NCBI RefSeq assembly: GCF_964036645.1
Contig: NZ_OZ038525.1
Span: 744,001 to 808,000, forward strand
Source: Tenacibaculum sp. 190524A02b
GTDB lineage: Bacteria > Bacteroidota > Bacteroidia > Flavobacteriales > Flavobacteriaceae
Length of the DNA stretch: 64,000 nucleotides
Direction: 5' to 3'
This document shows positions 55,317 to 64,000 of the stretch, piece by piece. Below the pieces are notes generated by a model, which was not told the DNA's origin, searched no databases, and saw nothing but the letters and a program-made list of their open reading frames with translations. The translations under genes and the position numbers were made by a program. Position 1 is the first letter of the stretch, and the number at the start of each line of letters is the position of its first letter.

Positions 55317-58300
55317 TTATTTATTTTTAATATCTATCCATTTTCTGGCATTAACAAAAGCTTCTAGCCATGGAGAAACTTCATCCTTTCTACCGTCAGG
55401 GTAGTTAGCCCAGTTCCATTGAAAAGTAGAGCGTTCTATATGCGGCATTGTTACTAAATGACGTCCAGTATTGTCACACATCATAGCTGTATTATAATCA
55501 GAACCATTTGGATTATTTGGGTATCCCTCATATCCATATTTGGCAACAATATTATAATTCTCTTCATTTTCAGGTAAATTAAACTTTCCTTCACCATGTG
55601 AAATCCAAACACCCAATTCAGTGCCAGCTAAACTAGATAACATAACAGAATTGTTTTCTTGTATTTTTACTGAAGTAAAAGAACTTTCATGCTTTTTAGA
55701 ATCGTTATGAACCATTTTTCCATGAACTTTATGTTCAGGATTAATCAATTCTAATTCCATCCATAACTGACATCCATTACAAATACCAACAGATAAAGTA
55801 TCTTCTCTTTTAAAGAAACTTTGTAAAGCAGCATTGGCTTTTTCATTATATAAAAAGGCACCAGCCCATCCTTTTGCAGAACCTAAAACATCTGAATTAG
55901 AAAAACCACCAACAGCCCCAATGAATTGAATATCTTCTAAGGTTTCTCTTCCAGAAATTAAGTCTGTCATATGAACATCTTTCACATCAAAACCAGCTAA
56001 ATACATAGCATTAGCCATTTCTCTTTCAGAATTAGACCCCTTTTCTCTAATTATGGCAGCTTTAGGTCTGTTATTAGTAGTTCCAACAACATCATTTAAC
56101 TTTCCAGTAAAATGAGAAGGAAAGGTGTATTTTAAGGGTTGATTTTTATAGTTTTCAAAACGATCTTTAGCTAAACCGTTAGCTGTTTGCTTATTGTCTA
56201 ATAAATAAGATGTTTTATACCAAGTATCTCTTAATTCTGAAATAGATAAAGCAAATACATCAGAATTGTTTTTAATATTTAATCTATCAGATTCAGTAAC
56301 ATCACCTATTTTAAAGAATTCAATATTCTTTTCTTTGAATACAGTTTCAACAGTGTTATCAACAGATTGGAAAACAATCCCTGAATTCTCCGCAAATAAT
56401 AACTTAATACTATCATCCTCTCCAATTTGTGATAAATCAATATTAGCACCAACATTCACATCTGCAAAGCATAATTCTAGTAAAGTTGTAATTAAGCCGC
56501 CAGAAGCTACATCATGACCAGCTATAATTTTATCTTCTTTAATTAAGTTTTGAATTACATTAAATGTAGATTTAAAGAAAGCGTTATTTGCAATAGTAGG
56601 AGTGGAGTTCCCTATTTTATTTACAACTTGGGCAAAAGAACTACCTCCTAATTTAAACTCATCTTGAGATAAGTTGATATAATAAATATTTCCTTTATTA
56701 GGTTTTAAAACAGGTTCTATAACTTTAGTTATATCATTACAATTTGCAGCAGCAGAAATAACTACCGTTCCTGGAGATATTACTTCTTCATTAGGATACT
56801 TTTGTTTCATTGATAAAGAATCTTTTCCCGTAGGAACATTGATACCTAAATCAATTGCAAATTCAGAAATAGCTTTTACTGCTTTATATAAGCGTGCATC
56901 TTCACCTTCATTTTTACATGGCCACATCCAGTTTGCAGATAAAGAAACTGATTGCAAACCATCTTTTAAAGGAGCCCAAACAATGTTTGTTAATGCTTCA
57001 GCAATAGAGTTTTTACTTCCAGCTTCAGGAGCAATTAACCCAGAAATAGGTGAGTGTCCAATTGTAGTAGCAATCCCTTCTTTTCCTTTATAGTCTAGTG
57101 CCATAACACCAACATTGTTTAAAGGAATTTGTAAACTACCAGCACATTGTTGCTTGGCAACTTTTCCACCAACACATCTATCTACTTTGTTGGTAAGCCA
57201 ATCTTTACAAGCTACAGCTTCTAATTGTAATACTTGTTCTAAATAGTTAGAAAAGTTTTCTTTAGAATAGTTTAAATCAGCATAATTTCTATCAACTGTT
57301 TTATCATTCATTATTGTTTTCGGAGAACTTCCAAACATATCTTCTAAAGCTAAATCCATAGGTTTATTACCATTAGTTTTAGATTCAAAAGTAAAACGAT
57401 GATCACCAGTAACATCTCCTACAGTGTATATTGGAGAACGCTCGCGTTCAGCAATTTTATTTAAGGTGTTAATATGATTGTCAGAAATCACCAAGCCCAT
57501 TCGTTCTTGAGATTCATTACCTATAATTTCTTTATCAGATAAGGTAGGATCTCCAACAGGAAGTTTATCTAAATCGATCTTTCCACCAGTATCTTCAACT
57601 AATTCAGATAAACAATTTAAATGTCCACCAGCTCCATGATCGTGAATAGAAACAATAAAGTTTTCTTCACTTTCTACCATACCACGAACAGCATTAGCTG
57701 CACGTTTTTGCATTTCTGGATTAGATCTTTGTACGGCATTTAGTTCAATTCCTGAAGAAAATTCACCAGTGTCAGCAGAAGAAACAGCAGCTCCTCCCAT
57801 ACCAATTCGGTAGTTTTCACCTCCAAGAATTACAATTTTATCACCTTCTTTAGGAGTATCTTTTATGGCTTGATCTTTTTTACCGTAGCCAATACCTCCA
57901 GCTTGCATAATTACTTTATCAAAACCAAGTTTTCTAGCATCTTCTTCATGTTCAAAAGTTAAAACAGAACCACAAATTAAAGGTTGTCCAAACTTATTAC
58001 CAAAATCAGAAGCACCGTTAGAAGCTTTGATTAAAATATCCATAGGAGTTTGATATAACCACTTACGTGCATCCATAGCTTGTTCCCATGGACGATTTTC
58101 TTCTAGACGAGAATAAGAAGTCATATAAACTGCAGTTCCTGCTAATGGAATAGAACCTTTACCACCTGCAAGTCTATCTCTAATTTCTCCACCAGAACCT
58201 GTTGCAGCACCATTAAAAGGCTCCACAGTTGTAGGAAAGTTATGAGTTTCTGCTTTTAAAGAAATAACAGATTCAAACTCTTTTGTTTCATAATAGTCAG

Positions 58301-58988
58301 GAATATCTGCATTTTTAGGAGCAAATTGCTCAACTTTTGGCCCTTGAATAAAAGCAACATTGTCTTTATAAGCAGAAACAATACCGTTAGGATTTTGTTT
58401 TGATGTTTCTTTGATTAGCTTGAAAAGAGAGGTAGGTTGTTCTTCACCATCAATAATAAATGTTCCATTGAATATTTTATGGCGGCAGTGCTCAGAATTT
58501 ACTTGAGAAAAACCAAAAACCTCTGAGTCAGTTAATTTTCTACCTATTTTTTTAGAAACGTCTTCTAAATATGTAATTTCTTCGTCACTTAAAGCTAATC
58601 CTTCTTGGATATTATAAGAGGCAATATCTTCTATTTCTAAGATAGCTTCAGGTTCAATATCAATAGTAAACGTTTCTTGATTTAAACCATTAAACTTTTG
58701 AGAAATCATAGGGTCAAAATCAGAAAAAGATTCAGAAACAGCTTCAAACTCTTCAATTCTTACAATTCCTGAAATTCCCATATTTTGAGTAATTTCAACA
58801 GCATTTGTACTCCAAGGAGTTATCATTGCAGCTCTTGGTCCAACAAAAAAGGCGTCAAGAGACGCCGCGTTTATTTTAGGTTGGTTTCCAAATAACCAAG
58901 TAAGTTTCGAAATTGTTTCTGTAGTTAATTCTTCTGTTGTTTGAACAGCAAAAACATTACTGTTTACGTTTCCAAAGAAATGAATCAT
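55317..58988 (-). CDS. purL: Phosphoribosylformylglycinamidine synthase, single-chain
   Basis: The enzyme makes FGAM from FGAR, glutamine and ATP in purine synthesis. At 1223 aa it is the fused type: an N-terminal PurS-like domain, a linker, two AIRS-like halves (HNFPTTVEPFNGAATGSGGEIRD, DHGAGGHLNCLSELVE, and the second-half GHDVASGGLITTLLEL), and a C-terminal glutamine amidotransferase with nucleophile Cys in GICNGCQLWMEL. Downstream is a terminator; the upstream gene is a CarboxypepD_reg protein on the same strand, but no other pur gene is nearby. Confidence 0.96.
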   Translation of the reverse strand: MIHFFGNVNSNVFAVQTTEELTTETISKLTWLFGNQPKINAASLDAFFVGPRAAMITPWSTNAVEITQNMGISGIVRIEEFEAVSESFSDFDPMISQKFNGLNQETFTIDIEPEAILEIEDIASYNIQEGLALSDEEITYLEDVSKKIGRKLTDSEVFGFSQVNSEHCRHKIFNGTFIIDGEEQPTSLFKLIKETSKQNPNGIVSAYKDNVAFIQGPKVEQFAPKNADIPDYYETKEFESVISLKAETHNFPTTVEPFNGAATGSGGEIRDRLAGGKGSIPLAGTAVYMTSYSRLEENRPWEQAMDARKWLYQTPMDILIKASNGASDFGNKFGQPLICGSVLTFEHEEDARKLGFDKVIMQAGGIGYGKKDQAIKDTPKEGDKIVILGGENYRIGMGGAAVSSADTGEFSSGIELNAVQRSNPEMQKRAANAVRGMVESEENFIVSIHDHGAGGHLNCLSELVEDTGGKIDLDKLPVGDPTLSDKEIIGNESQERMGLVISDNHINTLNKIAERERSPIYTVGDVTGDHRFTFESKTNGNKPMDLALEDMFGSSPKTIMNDKTVDRNYADLNYSKENFSNYLEQVLQLEAVACKDWLTNKVDRCVGGKVAKQQCAGSLQIPLNNVGVMALDYKGKEGIATTIGHSPISGLIAPEAGSKNSIAEALTNIVWAPLKDGLQSVSLSANWMWPCKNEGEDARLYKAVKAISEFAIDLGINVPTGKDSLSMKQKYPNEEVISPGTVVISAAANCNDITKVIEPVLKPNKGNIYYINLSQDEFKLGGSSFAQVVNKIGNSTPTIANNAFFKSTFNVIQNLIKEDKIIAGHDVASGGLITTLLELCFADVNVGANIDLSQIGEDDSIKLLFAENSGIVFQSVDNTVETVFKEKNIEFFKIGDVTESDRLNIKNNSDVFALSISELRDTWYKTSYLLDNKQTANGLAKDRFENYKNQPLKYTFPSHFTGKLNDVVGTTNNRPKAAIIREKGSNSEREMANAMYLAGFDVKDVHMTDLISGRETLEDIQFIGAVGGFSNSDVLGSAKGWAGAFLYNEKANAALQSFFKREDTLSVGICNGCQLWMELELINPEHKVHGKMVHNDSKKHESSFTSVKIQENNSVMLSSLAGTELGVWISHGEGKFNLPENEENYNIVAKYGYEGYPNNPNGSDYNTAMMCDNTGRHLVTMPHIERSTFQWNWANYPDGRKDEVSPWLEAFVNARKWIDIKNK

Positions 58989-59053
58989 TATTATAGTTGT
59001 GTTTGTGTGTGTTTTAAAAGGTGTAAATTTAGTTCTTTTACTTGAATTAAAAG

Positions 59054-59084
59054 CATAAAAAAAGCAGTAAAATTTTACTGCTTT
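59054..59084 (-). terminator. Terminator overlapping the 3' end of the CarboxypepD_reg gene
   Basis: A perfect 24-bp palindrome (59061-59084, half AAAGCAGTAAAA) is followed on the minus strand by T7. The stop codon lies inside the stem. Confidence 0.75.
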
Positions 59085-59884
59085 AAACTTGTTTTTTCAG
59101 GTATTCTATTTCTATCTATCTTACCTTTTTTTAAGGCTTTATAATTTTCGTAACAATTTAATACAGCTTCAATTAACTGTAAGTCACTTGCTTTTTTAAT
59201 AAAGTATTCAGAATAGTCACAATCAGTTAGTAATGTATGGAGTTCAGCTCTGTCCATTTCTAAATATTCCATCATTACTTCTCTGTCAAACTTACCTGCT
59301 AACATTTTACGTAAATCATCCTCTTTCTTAAGCTTTTGAAGCTTTTTCAATTGTTTGGGCTTTTTGCCAAAAAGGTTGTATACTAAATCAACAGGATTTA
59401 AAAGTTTAGCTATTGGAGAACTTATCTTTTTCGGACGGCCAACTTCATAAGTTTGTGGTAAACCGTTAATATGAATTCTTGTAAATTTATCTTTAGGTAC
59501 TTGTTTAACATCAACTTCAAGAACACCAATTAATTTTGTAGACTTAATTACGATTTCTTTAATTTCTTGTGGTTTTTCAGACAAAGAAATTTCAACTTCA
59601 TTACCTTTTAGTAGGTCATTAGTAACTTTTAATTTAATTGAAGAGTATCCTAAAAAAGAAACAAGAACAGTATCATTTGCTTGTGCTGCTAATTTAAAAA
59701 GACCTTTTTCGTTAGTAATAGTACCTATAACTGTATTTAAGTTCAAAATATGTGCAGCACTTAAAGGTTTCTTAGTTTCATTGTCAACAATTTGACCTTT
59801 TAACGAATTGTTTAGGTCACTTTGAGCTGTTATAAATGAAGTAAATAACAGTAAAATAAAAAAGGTGAAGAGATTTTTTTGCAT
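59075..59884 (-). CDS. CarboxypepD_reg-like secreted protein (3)
   Basis: The signal peptide is MQKNLFTFFILLLFTSFITAQ. A beta-sandwich domain follows (GQIVDNETKKPLSAAHILNLNTVIGTITNEKGLFKL, SFLGYSSIKL). The next segment (EIVIKSTKLIGVLEVDVKQVPKD) matches the linker of the two paralogs at 37140-38758. The C-terminus is Lys-rich and helical (KKPKQLKKLQKLKKEDDLRKML). Its stop codon lies in a terminator stem. The function is unknown. Confidence 0.78.
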   Translation of the reverse strand: MQKNLFTFFILLLFTSFITAQSDLNNSLKGQIVDNETKKPLSAAHILNLNTVIGTITNEKGLFKLAAQANDTVLVSFLGYSSIKLKVTNDLLKGNEVEISLSEKPQEIKEIVIKSTKLIGVLEVDVKQVPKDKFTRIHINGLPQTYEVGRPKKISSPIAKLLNPVDLVYNLFGKKPKQLKKLQKLKKEDDLRKMLAGKFDREVMMEYLEMDRAELHTLLTDCDYSEYFIKKASDLQLIEAVLNCYENYKALKKGKIDRNRIPEKTSLKQ

Positions 59885-60290
59885 AATGCGAAAATAGTGA
59901 TAAAAGTGGTTTTGTTAGTTAATAATGTGTGAAATTGATTATTGTTTACGAAAAAGAAAAAAAATAATAAAAAATGTAGGGTAAACATGTTGTTGGTTGT
60001 TATATAATACAACTAAATGTCAGTTTTGTTGTGAATATTATATTTTTTTTTGAAACTGACTTTAAAAGCTTTTATAACCAGGCTATATAACTATTAAAAA
60101 GCTAATTTTTATTAATTAGCAGTCTAATTAACATTTATAATGCATAATAACTGATCAGGTGCATTAATGTTATTCCTTGTATTTACACTTTTAACCCAAT
60201 ATTTCTCTCTATAAAAAATAAAAGAGAGGTACTACAGTGTTTAAGTATTTTAAAATAATAAACACAAATTTTATAAAAATATATATACGA

Positions 60291-62009
60291 ATGAGATACC
60301 CAACATTATTTGGATTAACCCTTCTATTAATGGTTTCATGTCAAAATGAAGACTTTACCAATGGCTCTGAAATAAGTTCTAGTACGGAGCAATTACCTCA
60401 GTTTTTAACCCCCGAAGTACCTGACGGTATTCAGAACTTAAATATTAGTGAGTTGTCTAAAAAAAATGCTTCAGATGCTAAAAGAGAAGCTGTAGAAGAA
60501 AATTGCGTAGAGAAAAAAGTATCGTTTACTCAAACAGATTCAGATTTTTTTATTCTAGATGCTAATAGTTCTTTGCTATGGCCGGGGAATTTGGTTGCAG
60601 CAAGATCTGTACAAGAAGGAGCACCAACTTCTATCCCAATTTCAGGAGAAGATAGAAATCCTGTAGAAGTAAGAGTAAATGTATTATCAGGAACTTCAGC
60701 ATCTACTTCTAGAACAATTGAAGATCCTACACCAGGAAAAGTTCAAGATAATTTAAATGCCATTTTGAATGCTTATTATAAAAGTCAAGCTAATTTCCCT
60801 GCTAGTTTTGATATTAGTATTCAAAGAATTCATGATGAAAAACAATTTCAACTTTCTTTAAATGCTGGTTATTCAGGACCTAGCGTAAATGTTGCAGGAA
60901 GTTTTGGAGTAGATTTTTCTAGACAAAAAACTAGATATGCGGTTACGTTAAAACAACGCTTCTTTACGGCATCTGTTTCTCCAAAAGAAGGAGTGATAGG
61001 AAAGAATGGTTGGTTTAATGAAAATGTTACACCTGAGAGATTAAATCCTTATGTGACAGATTATTTAAATGTTAGTGAAGGGCAGCAAAATCCATCAGCT
61101 TACATTGAATCGGTTACTTATGGAAAACTATATACTTTAATTTATGAATCAAGTAGTAGTGCTTTAGAGGTTGAGGCAGCATTGAATTTTGCCTATAAAT
61201 CAATAGGAACTAATGTAAATGCAGATTTAAAAGCTTCTTATAGTTCAATTTTTAATGAATCAACTGTTAAAGTAAAGCAATTAGGAGGAAGTGCTACTTC
61301 TGGTATAGCTTCGTCTTTAGCGGCTATGGCTAATAATCTAGACAGAGTGGTAGACTTCTTAAAAGAAGGAGCAGAGGTGTCAATTAATAATCCTGGTTAT
61401 CCAATTTCATATAAGGTTAATTATACTTTTGATAACAGGCCATTTAAAGTAAGTTCTAATTTAGAGTATATTAAAAAGGATTGTGATTTAGTGTATTATG
61501 ATAACTTAAGAGTTGATCCAACAGATGTAGCGTTGTATGGTACAGATCATGGAACTAGTGGAGGAGAACTTTTTGGTAGAATTTATGTTGAAAAATATGA
61601 TAGAGAATTAGGTACGTGGTATTCTGCAGGAAGAAAACTTTATTGGGGATACGGTATTGAAAGTCATATTGGCCGTGATTACTATAAATTTGGACAAAAA
61701 AGAACGGTTGCTGATGGTAAAGTGATTGATTTTAAAGTAAGAGCGAGAGCTGGAGAGCGATTTAGAGTCGTGTCAATTGTAGGAGAATGTGATTCTGAAT
61801 GTTATGTATACCGTGATGGATCTATGGGATCAAACGAATATGAGTATAATCCTAATTTAAAGAAATGGGTAGATTATACTAGACATAATCCATATGTAGA
61901 AAATTATACCGTTGGTGATAGTTTTCATAATAGAACATGGAATGGAGTAAGAACAATTGTACAAGGAGATACTTGTTATTTAGATTATGATACCTATATC
62001 ATAAAATAA
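60291..62009 (+). CDS. Cholesterol-dependent-cytolysin-like lipoprotein
   Basis: The ATG at 60291 gives lipobox LLMVSC (Cys17) followed by QNEDF, an acidic pattern that fits surface export. Domains 1-3 match thiol-activated cytolysins: VTYGKLYTLIYESSSSALEVEA corresponds to the YGRxxYxKLETTSSSxxVxAA segment; QLGGSATS to the glycine-containing LGGDA turn; and NNPGYPISYKVNYT to NPAYPISYT. After about residue 385 the sequence differs (GTDHGTSGGELFGRIYVEKYD ... GECDSECYVYRDGS) and the tryptophan-rich undecapeptide of classical members is absent. Expected to oligomerise into a pore in a target membrane; the receptor is unknown. A GTG at 60237 would extend the N-terminus. Confidence 0.85.
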   Translation: MRYPTLFGLTLLLMVSCQNEDFTNGSEISSSTEQLPQFLTPEVPDGIQNLNISELSKKNASDAKREAVEENCVEKKVSFTQTDSDFFILDANSSLLWPGNLVAARSVQEGAPTSIPISGEDRNPVEVRVNVLSGTSASTSRTIEDPTPGKVQDNLNAILNAYYKSQANFPASFDISIQRIHDEKQFQLSLNAGYSGPSVNVAGSFGVDFSRQKTRYAVTLKQRFFTASVSPKEGVIGKNGWFNENVTPERLNPYVTDYLNVSEGQQNPSAYIESVTYGKLYTLIYESSSSALEVEAALNFAYKSIGTNVNADLKASYSSIFNESTVKVKQLGGSATSGIASSLAAMANNLDRVVDFLKEGAEVSINNPGYPISYKVNYTFDNRPFKVSSNLEYIKKDCDLVYYDNLRVDPTDVALYGTDHGTSGGELFGRIYVEKYDRELGTWYSAGRKLYWGYGIESHIGRDYYKFGQKRTVADGKVIDFKVRARAGERFRVVSIVGECDSECYVYRDGSMGSNEYEYNPNLKKWVDYTRHNPYVENYTVGDSFHNRTWNGVRTIVQGDTCYLDYDTYIIK

Positions 62010-62017
62010 ATATTTTA

Positions 62018-62052
62018 AGAGAGGTATAGCAATAAAGCTATATCTCTTTTTG
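62018..62052 (+). terminator. Intrinsic terminator after the cytolysin gene
   Basis: An 11-bp stem (AGAGGTATAGC / GCTATATCTCT, one G-U) with a 6-nt loop and a T-run, about 10 bp after the stop. Confidence 0.8.
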
Positions 62053-62064
62053 TTAAACAAATTG

Positions 62065-62304
62065 CTAATGGAACTCTTCTTTGAGTAGTTTTTTTATAGT
62101 TCTTTTTATTTCGCTAGAACAATTTTCATTTGGATAAATATCACGCGTTATTTTATTATTAATAACAGTATGACTCCATTGAATTAATTCATTGATGTTA
62201 TCAATGTTGTAGTTGTTTTCTTTTAAATAGTTTTTAATTTTCCGCTCAAGATTTTGAACTTTATTATCAAACTCTTTGGCATATAAAGTACTGTTTATTG
62301 TCAT
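62065..62304 (-). CDS. Small hypothetical protein, 79 aa
   Basis: A charged helical protein with a Lys/Glu/Asn-rich composition (NLERKIKNYLKENNYNIDNINELIQW... CSSEIKRTIKKLLKEEFH). No signal peptide, membrane segment or known domain. It lies after the cytolysin terminator on the opposite strand. It may be a small cytoplasmic accessory protein; no function can be assigned. Confidence 0.5.
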   Translation of the reverse strand: MTINSTLYAKEFDNKVQNLERKIKNYLKENNYNIDNINELIQWSHTVINNKITRDIYPNENCSSEIKRTIKKLLKEEFH

Positions 62305-62675
62305 AGTTTCCCTTATTTTATAAGTTAATTTAAAAATTAATGCATAATAGTCTGCTATATAGGTTTTTACAAATATAATTTTTTGCTTTAATTAGACCTA
62401 TACCTAATAACACTGTTTCTTTATAAGGGGTACTGGGTATTGTAGCTAAGGGTTTTCCCTTAGTTGGAAGGTAAATATAACGAAAATAAAATGATTAAAT
62501 ATTTAAAGTGTTGTTAGTCAGTAAAAAAATGAAGTTTTTCTCAAAGCTTAAATAACTATTTCAAATTATTGAAAAATAGATTTTAAAGTATTTTGATATG
62601 TTTTAAGCTAGAAAATTTAGATAAATCTCTTTTTAGTTTAAAGTTGTAATCAATAAGATTAATTAATAACTGTAG
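62305..62675. other. Gene-free stretch
   Basis: About 370 bp without a credible ORF. It includes a short hairpin (CTAAGGG / CCCTTAG, 62446-62463) and a TATAGGT / ACCTATA pair near 62357 and 62395. Nothing identifiable. Confidence 0.5.
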
Positions 62676-62903
62676 TTAAATCATTAAATAAAAAATTAAT
62701 GTTAGAGATCCGAAAATAATGAAAAGCTTTAAAAAGTAGCCGGTAATGATATTTTTCTTTTGAAATTTCATTTGATGATAATGTTCGTAACTTTTCTTTA
62801 ATCCTCCTAGAAGCATATAGAAAATAGCACCAAGCATTTCAATAAAACCAAGTTCACCAGTAGTATCGTAATCGGAAATTCTTTTCTTTTTTTCGGGTTT
62901 CAT
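62676..62903 (-). CDS. Small membrane protein, 75 aa
   Basis: A basic N-terminus (MKPEKKKRISDYDTTGEL) is followed by one hydrophobic stretch (GFIEMLGAIFYMLLGG), a basic loop (KKSYEHYHQMKFQKKN) and a second hydrophobic segment to the C-terminus (YFLKLFIIFGSLTLIFYLMI). It should be a two-helix inner-membrane protein. No family recognised. Confidence 0.55.
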   Translation of the reverse strand: MKPEKKKRISDYDTTGELGFIEMLGAIFYMLLGGLKKSYEHYHQMKFQKKNIITGYFLKLFIIFGSLTLIFYLMI

Positions 62904-63104
62904 AAGTGTAATTTAATAATTAGTAGTTAAAAAGATTAAAATGTTACAAAAATTGTAGGTTTTCAGAGCCTTTAAAATTGAAAAGTTCTTTGACATAATT
63001 GTGGTAAGTAGAATAAGGTAAATCTGTTGTGAAAAGAGTATTTTATTCGTTGTTAATGAAATAGAAAATGTTCTGTTGTTTAGAAATATTAATTTGAAAA
63101 CAAG

Positions 63105-63112
63105 TATATTTG
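63105..63112 (+). promoter_or_regulatory. Putative -7 element for the last gene
   Basis: TATATTTG is a perfect TAnnTTTG, 49 bp upstream of the ATG at 63161. Confidence 0.3.
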
Positions 63113-63160
63113 TTTGATTAATTATTTGTATATGATGTTGTTAACTAATGAATTTGTGAA

Positions 63161-63775
63161 ATGAAAAAAAATATAGCAGTTTTGCTGACTACCTTTTTTA
63201 GTTTTAGCTTGTATTGTCAGAAGACTTTACCAAATGCAAAATTAAAAAATGAATCTAAGCAAATATTACAATCATCTAAATTTCTTAACGACGAAAAACC
63301 AATTTTGATTATTTGCAGTATGAAACTAAACCATTCTGCATTTTCTAGATATGTAGTTAGGTATTTAGTAGCCATGAAAGAAATGATTAAAGCAAAAGAA
63401 AGCTATCAAGATCTCAAATCTATTTTGATTGTGTCCACTCAGGGTAGAAATAATTATATAGACAAATTTTTAAAACATTCTTTAGTTACAAATGATTCGC
63501 TTAAAGATGTTTTTGAATTCTATTTTGATAATCACTTAGATTTTATCAAAGCAGGTGATTATGAGTCAACATTCCCATCTGCTTTTTTATATGATAAAAA
63601 AGGTAAACTTATTGCTTACACAAAAGGAGTAGGCGAAGTTATGCGCTACAGACCAGAACCAAAATCACCTTATGATTCATTTAGGAAGGGACAAACAACT
63701 GAAGAGTTATATCGTAAAACTAAAGCAATTAAATATATGAGTGAAAAGATTGATCAGGTTTTAGAAAAAAAATAA
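63161..63775 (+). CDS. Secreted thioredoxin-fold-like protein without CxxC
   Basis: A 204-aa protein with signal peptide MKKNIAVLLTTFFSFSLYCQ. KPILIICSMKLNHSAFSRYVVRYLV sits where a thioredoxin-like active site would be, and TFPSAFLYDKKGKLIAYTKG resembles the cis-proline strand of TlpA-type folds. The CxxC is not present. It could be a redox-inactive or single-cysteine thioredoxin-like protein; the assignment is tentative. Confidence 0.6.
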   Translation: MKKNIAVLLTTFFSFSLYCQKTLPNAKLKNESKQILQSSKFLNDEKPILIICSMKLNHSAFSRYVVRYLVAMKEMIKAKESYQDLKSILIVSTQGRNNYIDKFLKHSLVTNDSLKDVFEFYFDNHLDFIKAGDYESTFPSAFLYDKKGKLIAYTKGVGEVMRYRPEPKSPYDSFRKGQTTEELYRKTKAIKYMSEKIDQVLEKK

Positions 63776-64000
63776 AGTTCAATTTCAGTAAAAGGATTGA
63801 GATTTTAAGAGATGTTATGCCAAAACACTCTCCATGGCAACAAAGTATGTAATTTATTGTTCTAGTCTAGTTACAAAAATCTTAACGGATTTTCTATTCG
63901 GTTTCTATTTAATAAATTAGGTGCTTAAAACAGGCAACAAAACATATACTAATACGTTAGAATTAAAATATAACTTACCACAGATCAACACCTAAAAAGT
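63776..64000. other. Non-coding end of the window
   Basis: No credible ORF or RNA gene recognised. AT-rich, without a clear terminator for the preceding gene. Confidence 0.4.

Overview
The window reads as a chromosomal segment of a marine member of the Flavobacteriaceae (Bacteroidota), most like Tenacibaculum or Polaribacter. The support is low GC, no clear Shine-Dalgarno sequences, scattered TAnnTTTG promoter elements, type IX secretion (T9SS) C-terminal sorting domains, lipoproteins with acidic residues after the lipidated cysteine, LytTR and TPR-HTH regulators, a single-chain PurL, and an epimerase-type threonine dehydrogenase. Genus level is an inference. No rRNA, tRNA, CRISPR array or intact insertion sequence was recognised.

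Layout: (1) 1-8200 is a surface-protein locus. It holds a truncated giant leucine-rich-repeat protein, a repetitive tail-fibre-like protein, a second protein sharing the same C-terminal dockerin-like domain, a T9SS protein whose N-terminal domain looks cohesin-like, and two tiny ORFs; a TPR-HTH regulator follows (8267-9913). (2) 10.0-11.7 kb carries hisI and a DUF1826 gene, divergent from mog. (3) 11.8-12.3 kb is a ParE-type toxin with a decayed antitoxin, lying between two 59-bp direct repeats. (4) 12.4-15.2 kb is an Lrp regulator divergent from threonine degradation genes (tdh, kbl); kbl carries a frameshifting deletion. (5) 15.3-18.9 kb has tRNA-modification genes (mnmE, miaE) and small accessory genes. 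(6) 19.2-28.0 kb has a bacterial alpha-2-macroglobulin, a DUF6702-like protein and a sulfatase/YHYH/MopE fusion. (7) 28.0-31.8 kb is sparse. It holds structured inverted repeats, a membrane LuxR regulator coupled to a GNAT acetyltransferase with matching palindromes on both sides, and an HTH gene preceded by a 42-bp tandem-repeat array. (8) 31.8-45.7 kb is mostly housekeeping and envelope genes: topB, an M1 peptidase, CarboxypepD_reg proteins, lipocalin-like proteins, pepE, DinB-like, a DEAD helicase and a UPF0126 channel. (9) 45.9-50.2 kb encodes a large double-GH18 secreted chitinase, followed by a LysM protein. (10) 51.0-55.2 kb groups an HPt protein, a LytTR response regulator, a YaiO-like TPR/barrel protein, a STAS protein and a Wzx-like flippase. 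(11) 55.3-64 kb has purL, another CarboxypepD_reg protein, a cholesterol-dependent-cytolysin-like lipoprotein and small hypothetical genes.

The most notable leads are the cytolysin-like lipoprotein with a divergent membrane-binding domain, the possible cohesin/dockerin-like pairing in the first 8 kb, the 42-bp array beside an HTH gene, the toxin between 59-bp direct repeats, the broken kbl, and the paired palindromes around the LuxR/GNAT operon.
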